64,000 nt of DNA from Streptomyces sp. AW19M42. Lineage in GTDB: Bacteria; Actinomycetota; Actinomycetes; Streptomycetales; Streptomycetaceae. The stretch is taken from contig CBRG010000137.1 of assembly GCA_000470535.1 (NCBI GenBank), forward strand, positions 1-64,000. Reading direction: 5' to 3'. The translations under genes were made by a program, and so were the position numbers. Shown piece after piece: positions 1 to 8,977 of this stretch (positions are counted from its first letter, which is position 1; the number at the start of each line of letters is the position of its first letter). The notes beneath the pieces are model-generated. The model was given only the letters and a program-made list of their open reading frames with translations. It was not told where the DNA came from and searched no databases.

Positions 1-2
1 GG

Positions 3-899
3 GACGCCCTGCCCGCCACAGCCCGCGCGGGCGCTGTCTCCGGCCCGCTCGCGGGGCTGCGCACGGCGCTCTCGCTGCTCGGTGCGTCGGCGGGCTTCCG
101 CCCGGTGTACGACATCGACGCGGACCGGCGCCGCGCCGACGCGCTGACCGCCTGCGCCGCGGTCCCCACCGTGCTCACCGCCCTGCACCGGCTCGGTCGG
201 GGACTCGAACCGGTGGAACCCCGCGACGACCTGCCCTACGCGGCCAACTACCTCTACATGCTCACCGGTTCCGTGCCGGACGCCGCCCGCGCCAGGGCCG
301 TCGAGCAGTATCTGATCTCCACCGTCGACCACGGCTTCAACGCCTCGACCTTCACCGGCCGGGTCGTCGCCTCGACCGGTGCGGACGTCGCCGCCTGCCT
401 GGTGGCGGCCGTCGGCGCGCTCTCCGGCCCGCTGCACGGCGGTGCGCCCAGCCGCGCACTGGACACCCTGGACGCCATAGGTACCCCCGACCGCATCGAC
501 GGCTGGATCCGCGAGCGGGTGCTCGCCGGTGACCGGATCATGGGCTTCGGACACCCCGTCTACCGCACAGAGGACCCCCGCTCCCGCATGCTGCGTGGCA
601 TCGCCCAGGGCTTCGGCGGACCGCTCGTCGACTTCGCCGTAGAGGTGGAACGGCAGGTCGAGGCGATCCTCGCGGAGCTGAAGCCGGGCCGGGAACTGCA
701 CACCAACGTGGAGTTCTACGCCGGAGTGGTCATGGAGCTGTGCGGGCTGCCGCGCGAGATGTTCACGCCGACGTTCTGCGCGGCGCGGGTGGTCGGCTGG
801 AGCGCCAATATCCTGGAGCAAGCGGAGGACTCCAAGATCATCCGCCCGGCGGCCCGCTACATCGGACCGCCTCCGCCGCAGCCGGTCCCGGCCGCCTGA
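3..899 (+). CDS. Citrate synthase-like protein, C-terminal 298 residues (5' end outside window)
   Basis: The reading frame is open from base 3, so the gene begins upstream of the window. Citrate synthases condense acetyl-CoA, or propionyl-CoA in methylcitrate synthases, with oxaloacetate. The two catalytic histidine motifs are visible: GPLHGGAP, and GFGHPVYRTEDPRSR, whose tail binds CoA and substrate. The third catalytic position, normally Asp in NVDFYSG, reads NVEFYAG here, with a GAG codon at 711-713. That Asp-to-Glu change and the short form suggest a citrate synthase-like paralogue rather than the main TCA enzyme. The CobW-type gene begins 20 bases downstream and may share its transcript. 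Family is clear; substrate is not. Confidence 0.85.
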   Translation, partial: DALPATARAGAVSGPLAGLRTALSLLGASAGFRPVYDIDADRRRADALTACAAVPTVLTALHRLGRGLEPVEPRDDLPYAANYLYMLTGSVPDAARARAVEQYLISTVDHGFNASTFTGRVVASTGADVAACLVAAVGALSGPLHGGAPSRALDTLDAIGTPDRIDGWIRERVLAGDRIMGFGHPVYRTEDPRSRMLRGIAQGFGGPLVDFAVEVERQVEAILAELKPGRELHTNVEFYAGVVMELCGLPREMFTPTFCAARVVGWSANILEQAEDSKIIRPAARYIGPPPPQPVPAA

Positions 900-919
900 C
901 GTCCCCCGGAAGGGCCCCG

Positions 920-2020
920 TTGAACCCGTCGTCACCGCCCCGCAGCCGGCAGATCCCGGTCATCGTCCTCGCCGGATTCCTGGGATCCGGCAAGACGACG
1001 CTGCTCAACCACCTGCTGCGCCACCGCGCCGGAAACCGGATCGGCGTGATCGTCAACGACTTCGGGTCCATCGAGATCGACGCCATGACCGTGTCCGGGC
1101 AGGTCGGCTCGACGGTCTCGCTCGGCGGCGGCTGTCTGTGCTGCGCGGTCGACGTGAGCGAGCTCGACACCTATCTGGAGACCCTGACCCGGCCCGCAGC
1201 CCGTCTCGACGTGATCGTCATCGAGGCGAGCGGGCTCGCCGAACCCCAGGAGCTCGTACGGATGCTGCTGGCCAGCGACAACCCGCACATCGTGTACGGG
1301 GGACTGGTCGAGGTGGTCGACGCCGCGGAGTTCGCCGCCACCCGGGAGCGCCACCCGGAGATCGACCGCCATCTCGCCGTCGCGGACCTCGTCGTACTGA
1401 ACAAGACCGACCGGGCCGGGGAGGCCGACCGGCTGCGCGTCCGGGAGGCCGTCGCGGCCACCGGCAGCACGGCGGCCGTCGTCCCGGCCAGCTACGGACG
1501 CGTCGATCCCGAGTTGCTCTTCGATCCCGCGCTGCGGCCCGACAGCGAGGAGAAGGCACGTCAGCTCACCTTCGAGGACCTGTACCTGGAGGAGCGGGCC
1601 GCGGAGTCCGGCGAGGAGCACGGGGACCATCTGCACGCGGCGTACGAGAGTCTCGACTTCACCTCGGACGTGCCCATGAGCCCCCGTCGGCTGATGGCCT
1701 TCCTGGACTCCCGGCCGGAAGGCCTCTACCGGATCAAGGGGTACGTCGACTTCGGCGCGGGAGACCCCGACAACGCCTACGCGCTGCACGCCGTCGGCAG
1801 GTTCCTGCGGTTCGCCCCGCAGCCCTGGGCCCGGGGCGGGCCCCGGCTGACCCGGCTCGTGCTGATCGGCTCCGGCATCGACGCATCGGCCCTGCGCAAG
1901 GAACTGGAAGGCTGTCGCGGACCGGGCGAGCCGACGCCGGACACGGCGCAGGACGCCGCACACGAGCGATCCATGTGGGGCGTCCTGCGGTACGTGCGCG
2001 GACCCGGCGACGACACGTAG
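920..2020 (+). CDS. CobW/COG0523-family G3E GTPase (putative metallochaperone)
   Basis: A 366-residue protein starting at TTG 920, eight bases after GGAAGGG. It has a P-loop GFLGSGKTTLLN about 25 residues in, the family metal-binding motif GCLCC, a Walker B/G3-like IVIEASGLAEP and the guanine-specificity motif NKTD. A CobW C-terminal domain follows, and a short acidic, His-containing stretch (EEHGDHLHAA) near the middle could bind metal. COG0523 proteins use GTP hydrolysis to deliver Zn2+, Co2+ or other metals to client proteins. I see no zinc-uptake genes or ribosomal-protein paralogues nearby, so the metal is unknown. It closely follows the citrate synthase-like gene and converges with parC. 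Confidence 0.87.
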   Translation: MNPSSPPRSRQIPVIVLAGFLGSGKTTLLNHLLRHRAGNRIGVIVNDFGSIEIDAMTVSGQVGSTVSLGGGCLCCAVDVSELDTYLETLTRPAARLDVIVIEASGLAEPQELVRMLLASDNPHIVYGGLVEVVDAAEFAATRERHPEIDRHLAVADLVVLNKTDRAGEADRLRVREAVAATGSTAAVVPASYGRVDPELLFDPALRPDSEEKARQLTFEDLYLEERAAESGEEHGDHLHAAYESLDFTSDVPMSPRRLMAFLDSRPEGLYRIKGYVDFGAGDPDNAYALHAVGRFLRFAPQPWARGGPRLTRLVLIGSGIDASALRKELEGCRGPGEPTPDTAQDAAHERSMWGVLRYVRGPGDDT

Positions 2021-2038
2021 CGCCACGGGCCGGGCCTG

Positions 2039-4489
2039 CTACACCGGGCCGGCGATCACCGCGACCGGGGACTCCAGAGGGGTCCCCGAACCGTCGCGAC
2101 GCGGGTCCGGCTCGGGCAGCGTGGCCGGTGTGCCGTTCTTCTGCGCGGCGCGGGCGGGTGTCGGGCCCGCCCAGGCGAACGTGAGCACGTCCTCGCCCTT
2201 GAGGAACCGCTGACAGCGCACCCCGCCGGTGGCCCGGCCCTTGCGTGGGTACTGGTCGAACGGGGTGAGCTTGCAGGTCAGCACGGAGTCGTCCAGCGTG
2301 CCGTGCGAACCGGCGACCGTGAACACCACGGCGTCCGAGGCCGGATCCACCGCGGCGAACGAGAGCACCTCCGTGCCCTCCGTGAGCTTCACGCCCGCCA
2401 TGCCGCCGGCCGGACGCCCCTGCGGGCGCACCTGCGCCGCGGGGTAGCGCAGCAGCTGCGCGTCCGAGGTGATGAAGACCAGGTCCTCATCGCCGGTACG
2501 CAGTTCCACCGCGCCGACGATCCGGTCACCGTCCTTGAGGCCGATGACCTCCAACTCGTCCTTGTTGGCCGGATAGTCGGGAACCACACGCTTCACGACG
2601 CCCTGGAGGGTGCCGATCGCCAGCCCCGGCGAGGACTCGTCGAGCGTGGTGAGGCAGACGACCTCCTCGTCCGCCTCCAGGGTGAGGAACTCGGCGACCA
2701 TCGCCCCGCCCGAGAGGTTGGGCGCCGCATGGGTGTCCGGCAGCTGCGGCAGATCGATCACCGCGAGCCGCATCAGCCGCCCCGTCGAGGTGACCACGCC
2801 GACGTCGCCGCGGGCCGTGGCCGGCACCGCCGACACGATCACATCGTGCTTGGCGCGCTTGGCGTCCGGTGCGACGACGATCGGGTCGCCGTTGGCCGTA
2901 CGGGCCAGCAGACCGGTCGAGGACAGCAGCACCCGGCAGGGGTCGTCCGCGACCTCCAGCGGAACCGCCGCGATCTGCGAGCCGGCCGACTCCAGCAGCA
3001 CCGTACGCCGGTCGGTGCCGAACTTCTTGGCGACCGCGGCCAGTTCCGTGGAGACGAGCTTGCGCAGCTCGGGGTCCGAATCGAGGATCGCGGTCAGCTC
3101 GTCGATCTCGGCGTTGAGCCGGTCCCGCTCGCTCTCCAGCTCGACCCGGTCGAACCGGGTGAGCCGGCGCAGCGGGGTGTCCAGGATGTACTGCGTCTGG
3201 ACCTCGCTCAGCGAGAAGCGCTCGATGAGCCGGTCCTTGGCCTGCGCCGAGTTGTCACTGGACCGGATGAGCCGGATGACCTCGTCGATGTCGATCAGCG
3301 CCACGAGGAGGCCCTCGACCAGGTGCAGCCGGTTGCGGCGCTTGGTCCGGCGGAACTCGCTGCGCCGGCGCACCACGTCGAAGCGGTGGTCGAGGTAGAC
3401 CTCCAGGAGCTCCTTGAGGCCCAGGGTGAGCGGCTGTCCGTCCACCAGCGCCACGTTGTTGATGCCGAAGGACTCCTCCATCGGCGTCAGCTTGTAGAGC
3501 TGCTCCAGCACGGCCTCCGGCACGAAGCCGTTCTTCACCTCGATGACCAGGCGCAGTCCGTGCGCGCGGTCGGTGAGGTCCTTGACGTCCGCGATGCCCT
3601 GGAGCTTCTTCGCCGAGACCAGGTCCTTGATCTTGGCGATCACCTTCTCCGGACCGACGCTGAAGGGCAGTTCGGTGACGACCAGGCCCTTGCGGCGTGC
3701 CGTGACGTTCTCCACCGCGACGGTGGCGCGGATCTTGAACGAGCCGCGCCCCTTCGCGTACGCGTCCTTGATGCCGCCGAGGCCCACGATCCGGCCACCG
3801 GTCGGCAGGTCGGGACCGGGGACGAACCGCATCAGGGTGTCCAGGTCCGCGCCCGGATGCTTGATCAGGTGGCGGGCGGCGGCGATGACCTCGCCCAGGT
3901 TGTGCGGGGGCATGTTGGTCGCCATGCCGACCGCGATCCCGGTCGTGCCGTTGACGAGGAGGTTGGGATAGGCGGCCGGCAGGACGACCGGCTCCTGCTC
4001 CTGGCCGTCGTAATTCGACTGGAAAGCGACGGTGTCCTCGTCGATCGACTCCGTCATCAACGACGTCGCGTCGGCCATCCGGCACTCGGTGTACCGCATG
4101 GCGGCCGGCGGGTCGTCGTTGCCGAGCGAGCCGAAGTTTCCGTGTCCGTCGACGAGGGGGAGCCGCATGGAGAACGGCTGTGCCATCCGCACCAACGCGT
4201 CGTAGATCGACGCGTCACCGTGCGGGTGCAACTTACCCATGACCTCGCCGACGACGCGGGCGCACTTGACGTAGCCGCGGTCCGGGCGCAGGCCCATCTC
4301 GTTCATCTGGTACACGATGCGGCGGTGCACCGGCTTCAAGCCGTCACGGGCGTCCGGCAGGGCCCGTGAGTAGATCACCGAATACGCGTACTCAAGGAAG
4401 GAGCCCTGCATTTCGTCGACGACGTCGATGTCGAGGATCTTCTCCTCGAAGTCGTCCGGCGGCGGGGTCTTCGTGCTGCGGCGGGCCAT
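2039..4489 (-). CDS. parC: DNA topoisomerase IV subunit A (ParC)
   Basis: An 816-residue type IIA topoisomerase A subunit, which cuts and rejoins DNA to unlink daughter chromosomes together with ParE. The N-terminal winged-helix domain carries the conserved segment around [17 protein letters not shown] and the catalytic tyrosine in AAMRYTE (Tyr133). A coiled-coil region follows, then a C-terminal beta-pinwheel from about residue 500. The quinolone-contact loop reads [10 protein letters not shown], with Ala where E. coli GyrA has Ser83. Length and sequence fit the Streptomyces ParC branch; GyrA would sit near the chromosome origin. It is transcribed divergently from the M16 peptidase gene, and the shared upstream region holds a triple 23-bp repeat. 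Confidence 0.9.
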   Translation of the reverse strand: MARRSTKTPPPDDFEEKILDIDVVDEMQGSFLEYAYSVIYSRALPDARDGLKPVHRRIVYQMNEMGLRPDRGYVKCARVVGEVMGKLHPHGDASIYDALVRMAQPFSMRLPLVDGHGNFGSLGNDDPPAAMRYTECRMADATSLMTESIDEDTVAFQSNYDGQEQEPVVLPAAYPNLLVNGTTGIAVGMATNMPPHNLGEVIAAARHLIKHPGADLDTLMRFVPGPDLPTGGRIVGLGGIKDAYAKGRGSFKIRATVAVENVTARRKGLVVTELPFSVGPEKVIAKIKDLVSAKKLQGIADVKDLTDRAHGLRLVIEVKNGFVPEAVLEQLYKLTPMEESFGINNVALVDGQPLTLGLKELLEVYLDHRFDVVRRRSEFRRTKRRNRLHLVEGLLVALIDIDEVIRLIRSSDNSAQAKDRLIERFSLSEVQTQYILDTPLRRLTRFDRVELESERDRLNAEIDELTAILDSDPELRKLVSTELAAVAKKFGTDRRTVLLESAGSQIAAVPLEVADDPCRVLLSSTGLLARTANGDPIVVAPDAKRAKHDVIVSAVPATARGDVGVVTSTGRLMRLAVIDLPQLPDTHAAPNLSGGAMVAEFLTLEADEEVVCLTTLDESSPGLAIGTLQGVVKRVVPDYPANKDELEVIGLKDGDRIVGAVELRTGDEDLVFITSDAQLLRYPAAQVRPQGRPAGGMAGVKLTEGTEVLSFAAVDPASDAVVFTVAGSHGTLDDSVLTCKLTPFDQYPRKGRATGGVRCQRFLKGEDVLTFAWAGPTPARAAQKNGTPATLPEPDPRRDGSGTPLESPVAVIAGPV

Positions 4490-4581
4490 CGCGGCTGCGA
4501 CTCCTTCACGGATTCTGTTCGGGCAACCTCAGGTTCTGACGCGGACCATTGTGGACCGCCGCACTGACAACTCCGACCTCG

Positions 4582-4643
4582 ACCCGTCCCAAAGGCGGTT
4601 CTCGACCCGTCCCGAGGGGGGTACTCCACCCGTCCCGAGGGGG
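4582..4643. repeat. Three 23-bp direct repeats in the parC / M16 divergent promoter region
   Basis: The 9-mer ACCCGTCCC begins at 4582, 4605 and 4628, exactly 23 bases apart. Copies 2 and 3 both continue as GAGGGGG, while copy 1 has a diverged AAAGG. Copy 3 also pairs with a following TCGGGAC to make a small hairpin. Two-turn spacing between divergent genes suggests three operator sites on one DNA face. No known regulator motif is recognised. Confidence 0.6.
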
Positions 4644-4781
4644 TCGGGACCCTTCTTTCCGACGCCTTGCGCCTGACTTGCGCATGACGTGCGCGGCACG
4701 GGAACTTCGCCAGGTGTCGGTGCGCTTGCTTACAGTGGCAGGTCTCGCATCACATTCAGTATCGCGATCGAAGGGACGTAC

Positions 4782-6158
4782 ATGCCCATGGGTCACACGG
4801 CCACAGCCCAGGCCGGCTCCGGCGGCTTGACAGCGACCGAGCACCGTCTGGCCAACGGCCTGCGCGTGGTGCTCTCCGAGGACCATCTGACCCCGGTCGC
4901 CGCGGTGTGCCTCTGGTACGACGTCGGCTCGCGCCACGAGGTCAAGGGACGCACCGGTCTGGCTCACCTTTTCGAGCACCTGATGTTCCAGGGCTCGGGC
5001 CAGGTCAAGGGGAACGGTCACTTCGAGCTGGTGCAGGGCGCCGGCGGCTCGCTCAACGGCACCACCAGTTTCGAGCGGACCAACTACTTCGAGACGATGC
5101 CCACGCACCAGCTGGAGCTGGCCCTGTGGCTTGAGGCCGACCGGATGGGTTCGCTGCTCGCCGCGCTCGACGAGGAGTCCATGGAGAACCAGCGGGACGT
5201 CGTCAAGAACGAGCGCCGGCAGCGATACGACAACGTTCCGTACGGCACCGCGTTCGAGCGGCTGACCGCCCTCGCGTACCCGGAGGGCCACCCGTACCAC
5301 CACACCCCGATCGGGTCGATGGCGGATCTGGACGCGGCGACCCTCGATGACGCGCGGATCTTCTTCCGTACGAACTACGCGCCCAACAACGCGGTGCTCT
5401 CGGTCGTCGGTGACATCGACCCCGAGCAGACGCTCGCCTGGATCGAGAAGTACTTCGGCACCATCCCGTCGCACGGCGGCAAGCAGCCGCCGAGGGACGG
5501 CACGCTGCCCGAGGTCATCGGCGGTGAACTGCGCGAGGAGGTCCACGAGGAGGTCCCGGCGCGCGCGCTGATGGCCGCCTACCGGCTGCCGCACGACGGC
5601 ACCCGGGAGTGCGACGCCGCGGATCTCGCGCTGACCGTGCTGGGCGGCGGCGAGTCGTCCCGGCTGCACAACCGCCTGGTCCGGCGTGACCGGACGGCCG
5701 TCGCGGCCGGATTCGGGCTGCTGCGGCTGGCCGGCGCGCCCTCGCTCGGCTGGCTGGACGTCAAGACGTCCGGCGGCGTCGAGTTGGCGCAGATCGAGGC
5801 CGCGGTCGACGAGGAGCTCGCCCGGTTCGCCGAGGAGGGCCCCTCGCCGGAGGAGATGGAGCGCGCCCAGGCCCAGTTGGAGCGCGAGTGGCTGGACCGG
5901 CTCGGTACGGTCGCGGGCCGCGCCGACGAACTGTGCCGGTTCGCCGTGCTGTTCGGTGACCCGCAGCTCGCCCTGACCGCGGTGCACCGGGTGCTCGACG
6001 TCACCGCGGAGGAGGTCCGGGCGGCCGCCAGGGCCCAGCTGCGCCCCGACAACCGGGCGGTGCTGGTCTACGAGCCGGTCGAGACCGCGGAGCCCGCAGA
6101 CGAGGCGGAGACCGACGCCGCCGACGACGCCGACGCGCACGAAGGGGCGGACAAGTGA
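4782..6158 (+). CDS. M16 family zinc metallopeptidase, catalytic partner
   Basis: A 458-residue protein starting at ATG 4782, five bases after GAAGGGA. It has the inverted zinc motif HLFEH (His62, Glu65, His66) in LAHLFEHLMFQG, with the third zinc ligand expected in the conserved acidic stretch around ENQRDVVKNERRQRYDN. It then follows the M16B layout of two alpha/beta halves and an acidic, Ala-rich tail. No signal peptide is visible, so it is probably cytoplasmic. It overlaps the next gene by four bases (GTGA), and that gene encodes an M16 protein without HxxEH. The two probably form the clamshell heterodimer known for bacterial M16B proteases, which degrade peptides held in a closed chamber. 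Confidence 0.9.
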   Translation: MPMGHTATAQAGSGGLTATEHRLANGLRVVLSEDHLTPVAAVCLWYDVGSRHEVKGRTGLAHLFEHLMFQGSGQVKGNGHFELVQGAGGSLNGTTSFERTNYFETMPTHQLELALWLEADRMGSLLAALDEESMENQRDVVKNERRQRYDNVPYGTAFERLTALAYPEGHPYHHTPIGSMADLDAATLDDARIFFRTNYAPNNAVLSVVGDIDPEQTLAWIEKYFGTIPSHGGKQPPRDGTLPEVIGGELREEVHEEVPARALMAAYRLPHDGTRECDAADLALTVLGGGESSRLHNRLVRRDRTAVAAGFGLLRLAGAPSLGWLDVKTSGGVELAQIEAAVDEELARFAEEGPSPEEMERAQAQLEREWLDRLGTVAGRADELCRFAVLFGDPQLALTAVHRVLDVTAEEVRAAARAQLRPDNRAVLVYEPVETAEPADEAETDAADDADAHEGADK

Positions 6159-7567
6159 GCGACGCTGCCGTGACTGGAGTTTCGATGGAGTACCACCCGC
6201 AGCCCGCCCCCGGGACGGCCAGGCCCTGGGCCTTCCCCGCGCCCGAGCGCGGTGCCCTGCCCAACGGCCTCACGGTGCTGCGCTGCCACCGCCCCGGCCA
6301 GCAGGTCGTCGCCGTCGAGGTCTTCCTCGAAGCCCCGCTCGACGCCGAACCCGAAGGTCTGGACGGGGTGGCCACGATCATGTCGCGCGCCCTGTCCGAG
6401 GGCACCGACAAGCACAGCGCCGAGGAGTTCGCCGCCGAGCTGGAGCGCTGCGGCGCCACCCTGGACGCCCACGCCGACCACCCCGGCGTCCGGGTCTCCC
6501 TGGAGGTCCCCGCCTCCCGGCTGGCCAAGGCACTCGGCCTGGTCGCGGAGGCCCTGCGGGCACCGGCCTTCGCGGACAGCGAGATCGAGCGGCTGGTGAA
6601 CAACCGGCTCGACGAGATCCCGCACGAGCTGGCAAGCCCCGCCCGGCGCGCGGCCAAGCAGCTCTCCAAGGAGCTCTTCCCGGCCACGGCCCGCATGTCG
6701 CGCCCGCGCCAGGGCACCGAGAAGACCGTCGAGCGGATCGACTCCGCGGCCGTGCGCGCCTTCTACGACGCCCACGTCCGCCCGTCCACCGCGACCGCCG
6801 TGGTCGTCGGTGACCTCACGGGCATCGACCTGGACGCCCTGCTCTCCGACACCCTGGGCGACTGGTCGGGCAACACCGCCGAGTCCCGTCCGGTCCCGCC
6901 GATCACCGCCGACGACACCGGCCGCGTGGTCATCGTGGACCGCCCCGGAGCGGTGCAGACCCAGCTGCTGATCGGCCGGATCGGCGCCGACCGGCACGAC
7001 AGCGTCTGGCCGGCCCAGGTGCTCGGCACCTACTGCCTGGGCGGCACGCTGACCTCCCGGCTCGACCGGGTGCTGCGTGAGGAGAAGGGCTACACCTACG
7101 GCGTGCGCGCCTTCGCCCAGGTGCTGCGCTCCTCGGCCCGGGACTCCGCCTCGGGGGCGACCGGCGCCGCGATGCTCGCCATCAGCGGCTCGGTGGACAC
7201 GGAGTCCACCGGACCGGCGCTGGAAGACCTGTGGAAGGTGCTGCGGACCCTGGCCGCGGAGGGCCTGACGGACGCCGAGCGCGAGACGGCCGTGCAGAAC
7301 CTCGTGGGCGTGGCACCGCTGAAGTTCGAGACGGCCGCGTCCGTCGCGGGCACTCTCGCGGACCAGGTCGAGCAGCACCTCGCGGACGACTACCAGGCGC
7401 AGCTGTACGCGCGCCTCGCGGAGACCGGCACGGTGGAGGCGACGGCGGCCGTGGTCAACGCCTTCCCGGAGGACCGGCTGGTCACGGTCCTCGTCGGGGA
7501 CGCCGCGCAGATCAAGGAGCCCGTCACGGCTCTCGGCATCGGAGAGGTCTCGGTCGTCACCGGCTGA
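6155..7567 (+). CDS. M16 family peptidase-like protein, non-catalytic partner
   Basis: A 470-residue M16-fold protein beginning at GTG 6155 inside the stop of the catalytic M16 gene. The zinc-motif position reads GLDGVATIMSRALSEGT, with no HxxEH, so it cannot bind the catalytic zinc. The C-terminal half keeps the RVLREEKGYTYGVRAF region, whose Arg/Tyr pair anchors the substrate in heterodimeric M16 proteases. This matches the division of labour in known M16B pairs: one subunit supplies zinc, the other the R/Y pair. The four-base overlap supports coupled translation and 1:1 assembly. A strong terminator follows at 7602. Confidence 0.88.
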   Translation: MSDAAVTGVSMEYHPQPAPGTARPWAFPAPERGALPNGLTVLRCHRPGQQVVAVEVFLEAPLDAEPEGLDGVATIMSRALSEGTDKHSAEEFAAELERCGATLDAHADHPGVRVSLEVPASRLAKALGLVAEALRAPAFADSEIERLVNNRLDEIPHELASPARRAAKQLSKELFPATARMSRPRQGTEKTVERIDSAAVRAFYDAHVRPSTATAVVVGDLTGIDLDALLSDTLGDWSGNTAESRPVPPITADDTGRVVIVDRPGAVQTQLLIGRIGADRHDSVWPAQVLGTYCLGGTLTSRLDRVLREEKGYTYGVRAFAQVLRSSARDSASGATGAAMLAISGSVDTESTGPALEDLWKVLRTLAAEGLTDAERETAVQNLVGVAPLKFETAASVAGTLADQVEQHLADDYQAQLYARLAETGTVEATAAVVNAFPEDRLVTVLVGDAAQIKEPVTALGIGEVSVVTG

Positions 7568-7601
7568 TCTGCCACCGCCCCCGACAGCGGGGCGAGAGCG
7601 G

Positions 7602-7641
7602 GGCCCTGGCGGGTCGTCTACCGCCAGGGCCTTCCTTTTTG
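7602..7641 (+). terminator. Rho-independent terminator after the M16 pair
   Basis: An 11-bp perfect stem (GGCCCTGGCGG with CCGCCAGGGCC), an 8-base loop and a T-rich tail ttccttttt. This is the most classical terminator in the window and ends the two-gene M16 operon. Confidence 0.9.
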
Positions 7642-7781
7642 TCCGCTTTGATGGAGAGGCTGCCCGCCTTCCCTGTGGGATGCGCTACAAAACCGCCTGT
7701 CCGTTTGGTGCGGGGAAGTGCCCCCGTTTAGCGTCGGCCCGGCTGTCCGTCACTCGTATGCCGCATCCGCGACGTACCGGG

Positions 7782-7941
7782 CAGTCATCGCCGAGTCCCC
7801 CGTCAGGCGCGAGCCCGGGGAGCCGGGGACCCACGCAGTCCCTGGGGTGAATCGGATGCCCATGCCTCGACGAGGCCGGGACTCCGTAGGAGACCTTCCT
7901 GCTCCGAACCCGTCAGCTAACCCGGTAGGCGAGAAGGAAGG
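7782..7941 (+). promoter_or_regulatory. c-di-AMP (ydaO/yuaA-type) riboswitch
   Basis: The 5' leader of the M23 peptidase gene contains the conserved blocks of the ydaO aptamer in order: CGCCGAGTCC, a GC-rich helix around 7810-7845 followed by TGGGGTGAATC, then GTAGGAGACCTTCC, GCTCCGAACCCGTCAGCTAA and finally CCCGGTAGGCGAGAAGGAAGG just before the gene. ydaO RNAs bind cyclic di-AMP and usually switch expression off. In Streptomyces they are known upstream of cell-wall hydrolase genes such as rpfA and M23 peptidases, which fits the gene here. The outer edges are approximate. Confidence 0.9.
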
Positions 7942-7958
7942 AAAGGACCAGCCACTTC

Positions 7959-8756
7959 ATGGCGTTCACCCGTGCCACGGGGAAGCATCGTGCCCCGAGC
8001 CGTATGACGCGCCGCGGCGCGAGGGTCGTCGGTATCGCGACCCTGGCGACCACCGGCGTCATCGGCTCGATGGCTTCCCCGGCCCTCGCCGCGGACACCG
8101 AGGCCCCCGCCGACACCGGCCTCTCCCAGATCATCGCCATCCAGGGTGCCCTGGCCGACCGGGTCGACGCCCAGGCGGACGCACAGCGGCACCAGGCCGA
8201 CGCCGCCGTCAAGGCGAGGGCGAAGGCCGAAGCCGACGCGAAGAAGAAGGCCGAGGCGAAGGCCGAGAAGGCCAAGGCCGCCGCCAAGGCCGAGGAGGCC
8301 CGCGAGAGCGAGGCGCGTGCCGCCCGCTCCGCCGAGCGCGCCCGGCTGGGCACCTTCCAACTGCCCGTCGCGGGTTCCTACGTGAGTACCGGCTACAAGT
8401 CCAGCGGCTCCCTGTGGTCCTCAGGCAGCCACTCCGGCATCGACTTCCACGCCGCGTCCGGCAGCTCCGTCGTCGCCGTCGGCGCCGGTACGGTCGTCGA
8501 GGCCGGCTGGGGCGGCGCGTACGGCAACAACATCGTGCTCCGGATGACGGACGGCACGTACACCCAGTACGGCCACCTCTCCTCGATCGCCGTCTCCATC
8601 GGCCAGAGCGTCGGCCAGGGGCAGCGGATCGGCCTCTCCGGCTCCACCGGCAACGCCACCGGACCGCACCTCCACTTCGAGGCCCGCAGCACCCCCTCGT
8701 ACGGCTCCGACACGGACCCGGTCGCCTACCTGCGCGCCCACGGCGTCACCGTCTGA
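7959..8756 (+). CDS. Secreted M23 (LytM-type) peptidoglycan endopeptidase
   Basis: A 265-residue protein. An N-terminal basic signal peptide ends near ALA-ADT (residues 1-46). It is followed by a charged Ala/Lys/Glu coiled coil (about residues 55-125) and a C-terminal M23 domain with zinc ligands in HSGIDFH and HLHFE. M23 enzymes cut cross-bridges in peptidoglycan; the coiled coil may regulate the domain or tether it to the wall. The start ATG 7959 follows GAAGGAAAGG. The c-di-AMP riboswitch in its leader implies that expression falls when the second messenger is high. A perfect hairpin terminator follows at 8775. The natural wall substrate is inferred only from the family. Confidence 0.92.
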   Translation: MAFTRATGKHRAPSRMTRRGARVVGIATLATTGVIGSMASPALAADTEAPADTGLSQIIAIQGALADRVDAQADAQRHQADAAVKARAKAEADAKKKAEAKAEKAKAAAKAEEARESEARAARSAERARLGTFQLPVAGSYVSTGYKSSGSLWSSGSHSGIDFHAASGSSVVAVGAGTVVEAGWGGAYGNNIVLRMTDGTYTQYGHLSSIAVSIGQSVGQGQRIGLSGSTGNATGPHLHFEARSTPSYGSDTDPVAYLRAHGVTV

Positions 8757-8774
8757 CCGGCGCGAAGCACGTCG

Positions 8775-8807
8775 CTGAAGGCCCCGGCAGCGCGCCGGGG
8801 CCTTCAG
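8775..8807 (+). terminator. Terminator after the M23 gene
   Basis: A perfect 14-bp stem (CTGAAGGCCCCGGC with GCCGGGGCCTTCAG) and a 5-base loop, 18 bases after the stop codon. There is no long T run, which is usual in Streptomyces. Confidence 0.85.
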
Positions 8808-8977
8808 TCGTACCAGGCCACCGGACCGTGGCGCGGCACCCGTTCCCGAACGCCCCCGCGGCCAGAAGATATTCATGAATTTCCGCCCGGCATCGGAAAT
8901 GCGTCCGCATTGCAATAGAGTCACAGGACAGGCGTCGATCGGCCGCGTTTCGCGGGGATTAAGGCGGAGGTTCGGAC

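Noticed and set aside
932..2026. Long minus-strand open frame opposite the CobW gene
   Set aside because: It is the shadow expected in GC-rich DNA. The plus frame has P-loop, GCLCC and NKTD motifs; this one has none.
2303..4369. 688-codon plus-strand frame opposite parC
   Set aside because: Composition is Arg/His/Gln/Asp-rich shadow sequence with no domain, and parC is unmistakable on the other strand.
4506..6140. 544-codon minus-strand frame opposite the first M16 gene
   Set aside because: Antisense shadow of a gene with an intact zinc motif.
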